64,000 nucleotides of DNA, from contig NC_054084.1 in the NCBI RefSeq assembly GCF_017562075.2, forward strand, positions 21,440,389 through 21,504,388. Direction: 5' to 3'. The DNA is from Anopheles merus (Eukaryota; Arthropoda; Insecta; Diptera; Culicidae). The notes under the pieces are model-generated. The model did not search any database and was not told the DNA's origin. It saw only the letters and a program-made list of their open reading frames with translations. Below, one piece after another: positions 26,561-37,800 of the stretch. Made by a program: the position numbers and the translations under genes. Numbering within the stretch: the stretch's first letter is position 1; every line of letters starts with the position of its first letter.

Positions 26561-27514
26561 GATACGGTTGAGTGCAGTTTGGGAAAAAAGGGAGTGAAAA
26601 TGATTGGTGAGATGTTGGTGAGAGTGGAAGCATAATGGTGGTAAAGTGTTTTCAAAGTAAAATAATCCGCTGTGAGAAGCAATTTGTTAGCATTTGCGTG
26701 CATAAAGTGTGTAATAAAAAAGCTTATTTTATTTGGCATAAGGAAGATAAAGTGAAAAGTTAAGATGGAGTTAAAGGAATCAAATATTATTCACATAAAA
26801 AAGCAAAGTGTTGCAGTGTTGGTGAAGTGAAAGTTCAATAAAAGAGTTACGCACTACTCTTACTGTAAATGCCGTTTGCGATCCAAATATAAGTAAAAAA
26901 AATCTTCATTCCAATTCAACGTGGAAGTGCAAATCCGCCTTTAAATGAAACATATTTTCCACCTTTCGTGCAGGGATTAGAAGGAAAGCAAATCCTAATC
27001 CGAAAACCCGGGTTGATTTACGCCACGAGCTCCAAAAACCAACCCCAAAATTGGTGCTTTTGCGGTTATTCAGTGTCCAATATATGTATGTGTGTGTATG
27101 TGTGCTTTAGTGTCCCCAGTGTGTCGCTCCGTGTGTGTGTGTGCGCGCCGTTTACCGTGTTTAAGGGTGACCACAATCGCATTCGATCTCACACCCTTGG
27201 GAAAGGAATTTCGGGCGAAAAGGTGAAGATTTAAACCAACTCACTCTTTGGCCTGCCCAGTCCCAGGAAAGGTGTACGATTCGCATACTTTCCCCCTCCG
27301 GCTGGCAGTGTAGCAGCATACCTTCACGCATACCTTTAACGCGACGAACCAACAACGAACCGAAAAGAGTGAAAGAAGAAAAAAAAAGCCCCGGCGAAGA
27401 AAGATTCCAACCTGCCAGCGAGATCGGGCCAACGGTTCCAAACCAAAAAAAAAAGGGGGTACGAAAGGATTTATTTTCGAAATTGAAAAACCGGACACAC
27501 ACAATCCCACGATT
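26560..27514 (+). other. Possible non-coding 5' exon of a + strand gene
   Basis: This stretch is full of AGTGAAAAGT, GTGAAGTGAAAG and GTGTGTAATAAA words that resemble Anopheles 5' leader sequence. It ends in a good donor, TTAG|GTAAGC, at 27515. No start codon with a sustained frame follows, and no partner exon is recognised in the window. The call rests on texture and one splice motif only. Confidence 0.2.
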
Positions 27515-30125
27515 AGGTAAGCTCATTTATTGAGATGTTCTAGCGTGTGTGTATGTGTTGGGAGGAGAAGGAGCTTTATAAATTCAAACCCCTTGCCGAA
27601 CACCGAACACCCGGGAAGATTCAACGTACAAAAATCTCCTTTGACCCCCTTTTTAGAAAAAAAAGAAAAATAAAGCACGGGGAAAACCTGGCCCCCTCCC
27701 AAATGGTCTGTTCGGTGTCAGCTGCTCGGTTGCTGCTACCCTTTTCACCAGCAGGGGTATGGGTGTAAAAAAAAGTATATTCCAGTTAGTTCCCGCTCCA
27801 AGTGTGGGTAAAGCAACAACAAACGATCCACAAAAAAAACCCCATCTCTATGCATATGACCCGCTGGGAAAGGAGCAAGAGCTTTCACTAGAATGAAGGA
27901 CGGAAGCTCATAGGATTGCTTGCTATGTCTTCGTTCGTGTGTTTGTATGTGTGAGGGTATTTTATGATACAATTTGTCCCATGTTTTTGATGGGAAGATT
28001 CCAATGTGAGTGTGTGTGCAATGTATGTATGAGGCAGAGGTGCACTTCGCTGGAATGGAGTTTGTGTCTTTTTTTGGTTTCGTTTGTAATATGCTCTCAG
28101 CTCCAGAGCCGTATGAATATTTGAGTAACAGTCTTGCAATGCTGCTTGCTTCTTTTCCCTTTTTCCCTCTCCCCGATGTGGTCACTTGTGTCCGTTTGTC
28201 GTGTGTGTGTGTGTTTGTGTATCTGTCCGTGACAGGCAATCGGTGGGCACTGGCACTGACCGAGCATGACGTTCCCGCAGGGACAATTTAATCCTTTCAA
28301 TCGTAATTTCCACCCGCCACGATTCCCGTCCACGTTGCTCCACGAAAGCACACAGAAAGATGGGAAGCATGAGCATGTGCACACATTTTTCAACAATAAA
28401 AAAACAGAACCAGTTTGCCCGGACTGATTAGATGCACGGGAAAGCCGCTCACCTGGTACGGAACCAGCCAAGGCGTGTGGCGTGTGCCGTAGCTCAAATC
28501 CAGCGTTCGAGGGTATTATGGACCACTAAACAAGTTTATGGCGCATCGTTAGCCGGCACACGAACGGTCGGCACGGTTCGTCCTGGGCTGGGTAGTAATG
28601 GGTAGTGAAAGATAATTGCAAAATAGTTTTACAATCCACCCAGAATCTCTGTGGCCGGGGGGAGTGCTTTCGATTGCTGCTTTTATTTTACGAACCACCC
28701 AGGAACCACCAATGCCGGGATGTACCGTACCGTGTACAAGAGCTTAGCAAATACGGGATACAATCTTGGACCATTGGGAGCTGTACTGGAGAAGTAAACC
28801 GCACCAAAACTGTATAAGTACATAAAAGACTTTCCTCTTGCCATTGGTTGTGACACGGTGCTTTTTTGTTTGTTTGGGGGGCGATTGTTGGTCAGTCAAA
28901 GGAAATGCAATTTTGTTGCAGCTTCACTTTCTTTGCGATGGGAAAAAGGCACGGGCGAATAAGCGAAAAACCACTACAAAATTGAAATCGGGTTGGGCTA
29001 AGCCGCAACAAAGCTTGGCGAAGAGAGCGTATGGCTTGTGCACGCTAGCAGCATTAGATTAAGGAGGATATTAAAGTTTTACTATCCGTACTTTACTTAC
29101 TCTGCCCGGAGAATCGGAAGGAAATCTAGAGGGAAAGTCTACCGAACAGAAAGCAACAGCTCCAGTGCGGAGCGTGGAGCGTGATACTATTGTTGTACTT
29201 TACCCTTTACTTTTACGACCACTCGGCATGGCTGTGCTACAAATACGGCCCCACACTACAATGTAGTTGGATTGCTGGTACACAATTTGTATCTGTTTTA
29301 TGCATCGGCAAAACTGCAAAGCATATTTGGATTAAGAATTGTGCTAGGGGTTGCTCCGGATTTGAAGGCTCTTTCGCATTCACAACAACATTAACACACT
29401 TTTGTTCAAAGTTCTCTAGTTTGACACAGTTATTTATAGATCCAATAAAAAATTAAAGCCATCAAAGTCTTAGAAACTTAGATGGTGTATAATATCCATC
29501 TAAATTTAACTTGCCATTAAACTTAGATGGTGTATAATATCCATCTAAATTTATTAGAAATCCATCCAAATTTGGTGCAAATTTGATTTTCTCTTACTGC
29601 TTATGAAACAGAGAAAATAAGATTTAACGAAATTGCATACATTCAGGGCTTTGTCTATCATTTGCATACCGAAAGGCGTTTTACAGGGTTAGCTATCATG
29701 ATCAAAGGTTCGATTCGAGAGACAATTTGAATAAATAGATGGAATTGCAGTCGTTTTGTCGCATTTTTTTTTCTTTTACTCATAAATATTTGATAATATA
29801 CTGCAGGGACTACAATGGAGCTTTCTTATCAAACGCCATATAAAATTGGCATAGCAAATGTAAGATATTTATTGGACAATATTTAAATTGGCTTTTTTAA
29901 ATTATTTAATATTTGATTTTTTTCGAAAGTTTTTGAAATATCCAGTAAAAGAAAGTGAATGAATACCAATAAAAGAGGAACATAAACATAAAAAAATAAT
30001 GATTAATAATATTAGGATAAAAAACTACTGTGCATTATATTTTTCAAAAATTGGTATGTCTAGGACAACATTTTTACCTAAGTCCTAGTCGAAGGCAAAA
30101 GTGTTTCAACGATTATTTTAATAAT
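27515..30125. other. Intergenic, no gene seen
   Basis: 27515-29400 is unique-looking, moderately GC-rich DNA without a supported frame. 29440-30125 is AT-rich and holds the tandem hairpin repeat described separately. Confidence 0.4.
29474..29553. repeat. Two perfect 35-bp direct repeats, each a hairpin
   Basis: The 35-bp unit at 29474-29508 recurs without a mismatch at 29519-29553 (period 45). Each unit contains TTAGATGG and CCATCTAA as inverted arms around GTGTATAATAT. A partial third arm (CCATCCAAATTT) follows at about 29561. Confidence 0.9.
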
Positions 30126-30135
30126 AGTGATAATA

Positions 30136-30349
30136 ATCCGCCAGTCTCATGGTACAGTCGTCAACTCGTACGACTTAACAACATGCCCGTCATGGGTTCA
30201 AGCCCCAAATAGACCGTGCCGCCATACGTAGGACTGACTATCCTGCTATGGGGGGAAATCAATAAGTCACTGAAAGCCAACCCCACAAGTGGGGTTGGCA
30301 GGCCTTGACCGGCATCGGTTGTTGAGCCAAAGAAGAAAGAAAGAAAGAA
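30136..30349 (+). mobile_element. SINE (SINE200-like), full-length with perfect target duplication
   Basis: A tRNA-derived SINE of 214 bp. An A-box-like segment (GGTACAGTCGTCAACTCG) and an intact Pol III B box GGTTCAAGCCCC (30195-30206) are present. The body runs through CTATCCTGCTATGG and AGGCCTTGACCGGCATCGG to a (GAAA)n tail. It is flanked by a perfect 10-bp target duplication AGTGATAATA (30126-30135 and 30350-30359). This is the youngest-looking of the four copies in the window. Confidence 0.92.
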
Positions 30350-30457
30350 AGTGATAATATTATATTTATTTGAGAAACTATATTTATTTGAGAATACATC
30401 GACATTCTCTCTCAGGACAAATAAAACTTTTGGAAGGATTTGTTAGCAAATACATTA

Positions 30458-30860
30458 AGGCCGGGGGACACTGTCCGTACTCACTAGTGTAATTTTTATT
30501 TTCAAGCTATAAGTCGGTATAATTTATGTGTCAAAAATATTCACACTTGGTGTCTCATCAAGTAAGTTCGATCGACCAGACTATCTGTATGTATAAATGT
30601 CGATCAACGTCCATGAATTGCTACAAATTAGACCGTTAAGTGTTGTTGTTGGACAAATCGTCATTCATACAAAGCGCTGCGCCACATTTCTCCCCATCTT
30701 CCAATATGTATCCATCATTGGGTGAAACTATAGCCTGATCGACCCAAAACACTTTTCGGCAGATAAATTATACCAGCCTCTTGCTTCCACCTACCGCCGC
30801 TAGATGGCGTGCACATTTACAAAAAATACACTAGCTAGTACGGACAATACCCCTCGGCCT
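30458..30860. mobile_element. Harbinger-like (TTA-target) MITE, copy 2
   Basis: The left end AGGCCGGGGGACACTGTCCG and the right end (complement of AGGCCGAGGGGTATTGTCCG) are inverted and flanked by TTA on both sides (30455-30457 and 30861-30863). Arms share GTACT..CTAGTGTA and a CGCCATCTAGCGGCGG motif with copy 1 at 23757, so the two belong to one family. The central sequence differs. No coding capacity. Confidence 0.8.
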
Positions 30861-31038
30861 TTACACAATTTTCGATAATTAGTTGAGATCCTGTAAAACT
30901 CGAACGAACAACTCCTCAACCATATAGTGAACAATCTAAACCTTAAAATGTCATCATTATTATTGAGAAAACTCATTCACCATTTTGTTTTCCTTATACG
31001 TTATCGTATAGAAACGTAGCAGGGGCAGAATGTAATAC

Positions 31039-31044
31039 TTTATT
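31039..31044 (-). terminator. Poly(A) signal of the cuticular protein gene
   Basis: AATAAA on the minus strand, about 485 bases after the stop codon at 31528. It is the first clear hexamer downstream of the gene. Confidence 0.45.
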
Positions 31045-31527
31045 TTCATCGCAAAAGTTCACTGGGGCAGTGCAGTGTCACATGAGAAAAGAAAACACAA
31101 CGAGTTGTAATAGGGAACAGAGCACATCAAACTCAAAAACATAAAGTAAAAAGGTACAAACAAAGAGAGAAACAAGTGCGAGAAAGAAGTGACAACAGTT
31201 CGTTACGATGGAAAAGTAAAGTACTGCACACTGCTTCAATACTGATCGTTCGTGAAAAATTGCATTAATCTAACAGCTAGAATCAAACAGAACAAATCTG
31301 AGTCAATCGGAAAACGGTATTCCCTCAACGGGGCGTAGTGGTGGTTGCGCGCCACCCTTCTCTAGATTACGTGTGTGCGTGTGCATGAGTATTTATATAA
31401 AGGTAGGTGCATGTACGTGTACGTATGGCCTGAGTCGAGTGCTTTTATCATCACCGAAAGTGATTATCGCGTCCCTGGCGGGCCCTCAGCGTGCGCGCGG
31501 AGGGATCTTGCCCGGGAACTTGCACGC

Positions 31528-31890
31528 TTAACGGTGGTAGACGGCGTGCGAGAGGACGGGAGCGTGCGCCACCACTGGAGCGTGAGCGTAGGCCACCGGG
31601 GCGTGCGAAACGTAGGCCGGGGCGTGCGAAACGTAGGCCGGAGCGTGCGAAACGTAGGCGGTGGCAGCCGGAGCGTGGTAGGCAACGGGGGCGTGGGCCA
31701 CGGCAACGGCCGGAGCGTGGGCAACGGCGACGGTCGGCGCATGGTAGGCAACGTGGGCAACGGGAGCGGCGGCGACGGTCTTCACGACGGCGGCATCGGC
31801 AGACTTGCTGACGACGGCGTTGAATCCGTTCACCGGATCGGCCGTGTAGTCGACGGTACGACGGGTGCCATCGGGCTCAACGAGCGAGTA
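31528..31890 (-). CDS. Cuticular protein exon 4: end of RR-2 domain and AHP-rich tail
   Basis: The acceptor CTTGCAG lies just above 31890. The exon reads YSLVEPDGTRRTVDYTADP then VNGFNAVVSKSADAAVVKT and the low-complexity tail, to TAA at 31528-31530. Near 31605-31662 the tail is built of three 21-bp units, each coding YVSHAPA. Confidence 0.93.
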   Translation of the reverse strand, partial: YSLVEPDGTRRTVDYTADPVNGFNAVVSKSADAAVVKTVAAAPVAHVAYHAPTVAVAHAPAVAVAHAPVAYHAPAATAYVSHAPAYVSHAPAYVSHAPVAYAHAPVVAHAPVLSHAVYHR

Positions 31891-34800
31891 CTGCAAGCGT
31901 TTGGTGGAAGGTTTTATTTTTTAGTGGAAGGTTCAAGTGGGTGCGCAACTCCCGCAGTACCTACCTGACCCTGCACAACATCACCGTCGCGCGTCTCGTG
32001 CTGCTGCTTGTTGTCGCCGGTCAGCGAGTCCTGGACGTCGTAGCTGAAGCTGTACTGGGGATGAGCATCGTACTCCTCAGTCTGTGGGAAGTGTGCAGGA
32101 TAAACGGCAAAGAAACAGGGAATGAAGAAAATGGATAATGAACCGACCGATAAGAACTTCCACCGTAATTCCCATCCCCGTTGACACAGGGCGCTGCAGT
32201 AGGTGTGAGAGTTACAGTTCAAGTAGAGAGCATTGCACACAAAAGTATGTTATATTTTCATAAAGCTACAATTTAAAGGCCTGGAGGGGTATGATAGTAA
32301 CAATTAATGTCTCTTTTAATCAATTTATAGCGTGTTTTCACATTTCACTTGCATCGCTCTGATGTAAATTGTATTTTAATTATTGGTGTTTTAAACAGCA
32401 TTGCATACCTTCAGGCGTTTAAGTTACGTCTTCAAAGCGAACTGAGCTATTATTGCAAAAATGGCCAAGGGATTGATTATTTACTCAATAATTTAAAGCT
32501 AAATTGTTGCTTCTACAGAATGAAACATTAATGAGCACATTTCACCATTAAATAATCCTTCGAAATCTTGCACTTCATTAATTACAAGTCAATTAAAGCA
32601 ATCACGATCGACAAATCGATCGTCTGTCTACTGTGATTATCTTATTAAACGACCCTTGCTGAACGATTCCCAAACTTAGCAAAGTATTCCACTCTTCTGA
32701 ACGCGACGCAATACGCAAGAAAAACGTAAAGGTGACGGTGTAAATTAATTAAAAAACTTTCCAAACGAACAAACACTCACACCGGCACTGCCCGTCCAAC
32801 AAAACAATACCAGAACAAAGTTGTTGTTCCGTTCATGTTGCGATGCAAATCAGGGAATGGGCTGAAAGCAGCAGCAGACAGAGGAAGCATTTGGAGGGCA
32901 GTTTACTTTGGCTTACCTTTACGAGGGTGGCCGGAGCAGCGACTCCGATCGCGACCGAGTTGACACCGACGGCGACGGCGGCCAGAACAACGAATACCTG
33001 TTGCGCGGCGTTGTGCGGGATGTAAATGTCAAAACCATCGAACGGTCGTTGTTTCGAAAGAGAAAATAAAAGAAGAAGAGAGAAGATAATGAATGAAAAA
33101 TTGATGAAAATAAAAGGCTGAACAACAATGGTGGCCGCTCGGGGGCTGTTTTCGAATTAGATTAACACTTCGAAATGGTGGTGACAAGCTTTGGTTTGCT
33201 TTCTTTTGCACAGATTCTCAACTCAAGTGGTTGTGGTGGTTTTAATGTCGTGGAAAATGGAAACCACTTAACCACACTTTAGTGTGAGGAAATATCCATT
33301 TCGACTCAGCGAGGAGGATGTTTTTGGGGGTTATTTACTCTTCAGGTGAAAAGGACAACATCGTTCGCGGTAGAAAGGACCGCAATTTCGGTACAAATAC
33401 TGATGGTTGATGAACCGTCGATGTGAATGGTGTAGCATACAATTTTATGTACTTTAAACATTGCCAAGCTGTTTCGGATTGGAAGCAGCTTTTTCCGGTT
33501 CAAAAACGAGCAACAGTGTGGAACGGTCCGTAATCGTTCGAAACAATTGTTATTGCTCGTTGATGTTTGCTGCTGCAGACACGTCAAACCATGTGCTGGG
33601 GAGTTTAACACTTACTGCCTGTTCCAGCCATTGATTGGACACGCCAGCAACATACCAATCGCTACACACACCGAAAAGCCATCAGGCAACAAAATGGGTA
33701 ACTGTCGTGCAGGCAGCAAGGTAAATAGCACAACAAAATCACTTAAAAAAGGGATTTCTAAAACTGCTACGCTTAGAGGGACCAAACATTGCACCAGCTG
33801 CTGCTACCGACCGTTTTAATAGCGAGAACGGTGGAGGAAACGACTCCAGCTTATTGTACAATTACAAAAACTTGGGTGGTTTAATGGATGGTACCAAAGC
33901 GCTGAGGGGGAAAATATTTCCCAAGAAATTGCTGTAAAGCAAGCAAATAAAAGGTATTATTAAAACGACACGCAAAACCGTTTAATCGCTTGGGAACGCA
34001 ATCGATGATGGTAGTTTGTAAAATTCGCCGAAATTTAAGAGAAGAGAAACTTTTGAAATCGAACAAAAAAGACTACCCCCTCGTAGGGATATTTTCACCC
34101 CAGCAACTAACTTTCCAACGATTGTCACATCGAACGAAAGGGAAGGAACGAGTGGCTCGCAAAGAATTTTCTTGAAAAAGTTACGATTGACTAATTGACC
34201 AAGTTTTGTGACGGTCAGGCATTAGCCACAGCTTACACTTTTAAGCTGTTTTCAATAAGCTACAGGGAAGAGTAGAAAAATTTGAGGGGCATCTAAATAG
34301 CTTTGGAATTGTGAAACAAATTTAGGGGAAAATGATTAGGAGACGGCTTCTTTTATTTCTGTAGTAGAGGGTGGTTCCAACACTGTTGCCATGCTTTGTT
34401 CATCGCAGTTTTTTGTGGAATTAGCTCTGTTTTTTGCTATTGAGCTGGTTAGACATTGTAAAGTTTTAATCGACACTGTCATAGTAAGGACATTTTCGAA
34501 CCAGCGCCACACCTGGTACCCCATTTTACTATGCTTCGTTCACAAACGACTGGCTTAACCGATTTTTCAACAGCAATAAATAAAGCTTTCGAAAATTTTG
34601 TTTGTTTGAAAGTAGTTTAGCGTAGAGTTTGAAGGTGCTTGGTCTTCTTCCTTCCATTTTTCCTGTCATTTCCTTTCATGAAACGTTGTGAAGAACGTAA
34701 AAAAAGATAAAATAAAACACGTTTTCTCTTTGCAGGGCAGTGCCTTTACGGAATGGTCTGGTCAAAAAGCTCATTGAAAGTTTAAATTTATTAACTTTTG

Positions 34801-37800
34801 CTAATGCTCAAAGCAAGCCTTGAAGGGGCGCTTCAGCTGAAGGGAATGCCCACTCAAAGTAGCACTGCAGAGGAATCGCTTTGATGTAGTAAATAGTTTC
34901 CTTCCCTTGAATGATGGGCTGGATTTTGTTGTTATGATGATTTATTCCGTTTCTGCACCCTTTGCGTTCAATTTCTGTGACTAAATAAAAACAGAATACC
35001 TTGATAAAGTGTGCAAGTATTGAACAAAAAAAAAACCATAATCAAATCAATGCCAGAAAATTGATCGATTGGAAATTGAATATGCACCGAAAGGTTCGAG
35101 CTTTTTTTCCCCCCCTCTGTTGTACGAACGCACTGATAGAAGCGCAGAGAAACACGCTACAATAAAAAAAAATCCAATATTTAGCGGGCACTCGGATGGA
35201 TGAGTGGATTAAACGCATCGTAGCGTAATGGGAATCGGAGCCCCCGGGACGCTTGAATATTGGCAAAGTGGGAAAGAAAAGCAATCCTGGCCAGCAATGT
35301 TTGGCCAGAGTATTAATTTACGACTACGCTTTGAACGCCCAAAAATACACAGCAAAGGGGGAGGATTTTTGGAGATTTTTTTGTTTTAAGGTTCTCCGTT
35401 TTCTGCTTTTTGATTACCATTCCTATCCGATCGAATGGCTTTTTTGGGCTGGCTCTGATGCTCATCCGTTCGTGCGCACTTTTGGTAAGCAAACAGTGGG
35501 AAGTTTGCGTTTTTGCAATCGTTTCCATTTGTATGTAAAAGTGAAAAAAAGTAAAAAAAGGATGAACACAATGGATACACACAAACTGCTACACAGTTTG
35601 GTAATTAAATTCATGTAACGATATAACTGGCTATCATCACAGTTTGTGCTGATGGTGGAAGCAAGCTTCACTCAGTTTTTCTCTCATTTTCCACAGGAAA
35701 AAAAAATGGAAAAGTCTCAACTTCCGGTGTGGGAAGGTTGTCTGCTAGGAGAAAATGAAAATCCTATCATTAGCATTTATGTCATCGATCCTTGTGTTCG
35801 GCTCGTCTAAATGGTAATTTCACTGAACCTTGGACTTTCGTCACTTTCTTGCTGCTTCGGTGAACGATGGAGGAGAGCATCGCTGAGGAAAGGGGGGGGG
35901 TTGGGTACAATGTCCTTGTACGTAAAAACCGAAAATTTTCACCCGACTGCCCGGCTGGACGGTATTGTCACGGTTTCGACTTTTACAATTTATCATTACG
36001 TTGCGTCTGTCACATTTAATCAAAAGTGCTGCTTCACAAAAAAAAAACCCTGAAAGTCAGCAGCAGCGACAGCAAATTTGGTGATCACATTTACCGATGG
36101 AACAAAGCAACAAAACGCCTCCAGCAAAAAAAAAAATAATTCTTCACGGGCTTTTTTTTTGAAGATCTTATCGAATTACTGTTTCCTTTGTGGTTGTGGT
36201 TTTCTCATTGACCCGAAAGTGAATGAGCCAACGCAAATGGACGTGCGGCTTGCTTTCCCATACGCGCTGTCTCGATGACTTGCATTCGAAGGGAAAGATT
36301 GAATCCCTTTCTTACGGTTGCTTTTTCCCTCCTGCTGCCTGTGGTTGATTTGTGGCATCACACATCGAAGAACACAACATTCAAGTGTGTTTGAGTGGAA
36401 ATGGTTTGAAGAGGAAATGGTTAGACTGCTGGATTTATTTCTCGAACACGGTTCTTAAAAGAGGATCTGCTCTCCTTATGAATACTCCTACCACACAAAC
36501 ACACACTCTCAGCTTGTATGTGGATGTAATAAAAGGATTATCAAGCGAGCGTGCGAGGATTACAGGTCCAAAAAAGTGGAAAGTTCAACTCGAGCTTTTC
36601 GGGTTTTTTTTTTTTCGTTTTTGGTGCTCTTTGAGCTTCTCCAAAAAACGTGCAGATTTCAAGCCTACAAAAAGGATTATGAAGCAACGTATGACACGAA
36701 GCTACTGTGCAAACTCGTTTTGAACAGACAACCAAGCGATGGGATTTTTTTATTTTTAGTCGGAGACGGAGAACGGAGTGCTTTCCGCAGAAGTAGAAAA
36801 AAATCACTCAAAAATATGAAGAGTGTTGAATTTTTGGAAACATTTTCAATAGAAAACTGAACGCCTGGTGGAAGAGGGAGAGAACACAATCGCAAATCCG
36901 TACGCGATGAAGATTCTCACCCTTCCCACCACCTTCCAGACGATCGATCGCGTATCAAAAGCCTGTATCAAAGGCTCACAAAAATCGCAGCTTTGCGTGA
37001 TGGAACTGATTGGCCCATTGGCTACCAGCGAGTCCTGCCCGGGAGAGCCAAAAGTGGAAACAATTGTGTAGCACGTGGAACCAAACTCCTCGTGATGTTT
37101 GCCGTTCACATTCAATTTGTGTAATCGAATTGTGAGTTGTGAGTGATGTGCATGTAGGCGTAGCCAGGAGGTAATTTATTGAGTTGTTTATGATCCGGTA
37201 CTGGCAGAATGTGAGGCGTTTTGATTGAACTGTTGTTTTCCGCACACGCTGCTGCTACTGCTGCTACTGTTATTGATGCAGATACTCTAACAAGCAAGAG
37301 CACGGAAAGCATGCAACACACTCGTCATGCTTTCGCATTTTATTGGGGGAGATTATGGCGCATAATTGAGGAATAAATAATTCATCCACCATTGTGCGTG
37401 CGTTTGTGCTGGAAGGGCTCAGAATAGCAATGCTGAGGGTGAAAAGAAAGTATTCCACCTGATTAGGGTGTATCTTGGTAATGGAACCTCATCAGAAGAT
37501 TCTACTGTCTCGGGCAAGGTGCGCACACACTCTATAGATGCCATTACGCAACTGCCATTAGAGAAGAGGTCACCCAAGCGCATCGTCAGCCCCTGCGAGC
37601 GGATATGGTAAGGACCTTAATGCTCCCGTTTATGGACGCGCGATGCTCCGAAATGACCAATCCGGCGTGTGCTATTCTTACCCGACCCCCGCCGGGGCTT
37701 GTCTGTTTCACTAAATCCTCGTGAAACCGTGCGACCAACCGTACATATTGATTGACTTGGCCTCGTCCTTAGCCCGCACGGGGAGAGATAGCAAACTGCC

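Noticed and set aside
29690..29735. GGTTCGATTCG, resembling a tRNA T-arm/B box
   Set aside because: No matching acceptor, D or anticodon stems can be drawn around it; not a tRNA gene.
31375..31968. 197-codon plus-strand frame rich in Arg, Gly and Val
   Set aside because: Antisense shadow of the cuticular protein tail repeat; the minus strand carries the RR-2 domain.
33453..33461. Alternative first exon MFK on the minus strand (ATG TTT AAA, then GTACAT)
   Set aside because: Phase fits exon 2 and the intron would be short, but the donor is weak and no TATA box lies upstream; the MFAK exon at 42749 is better supported. Kept as the main rival model.
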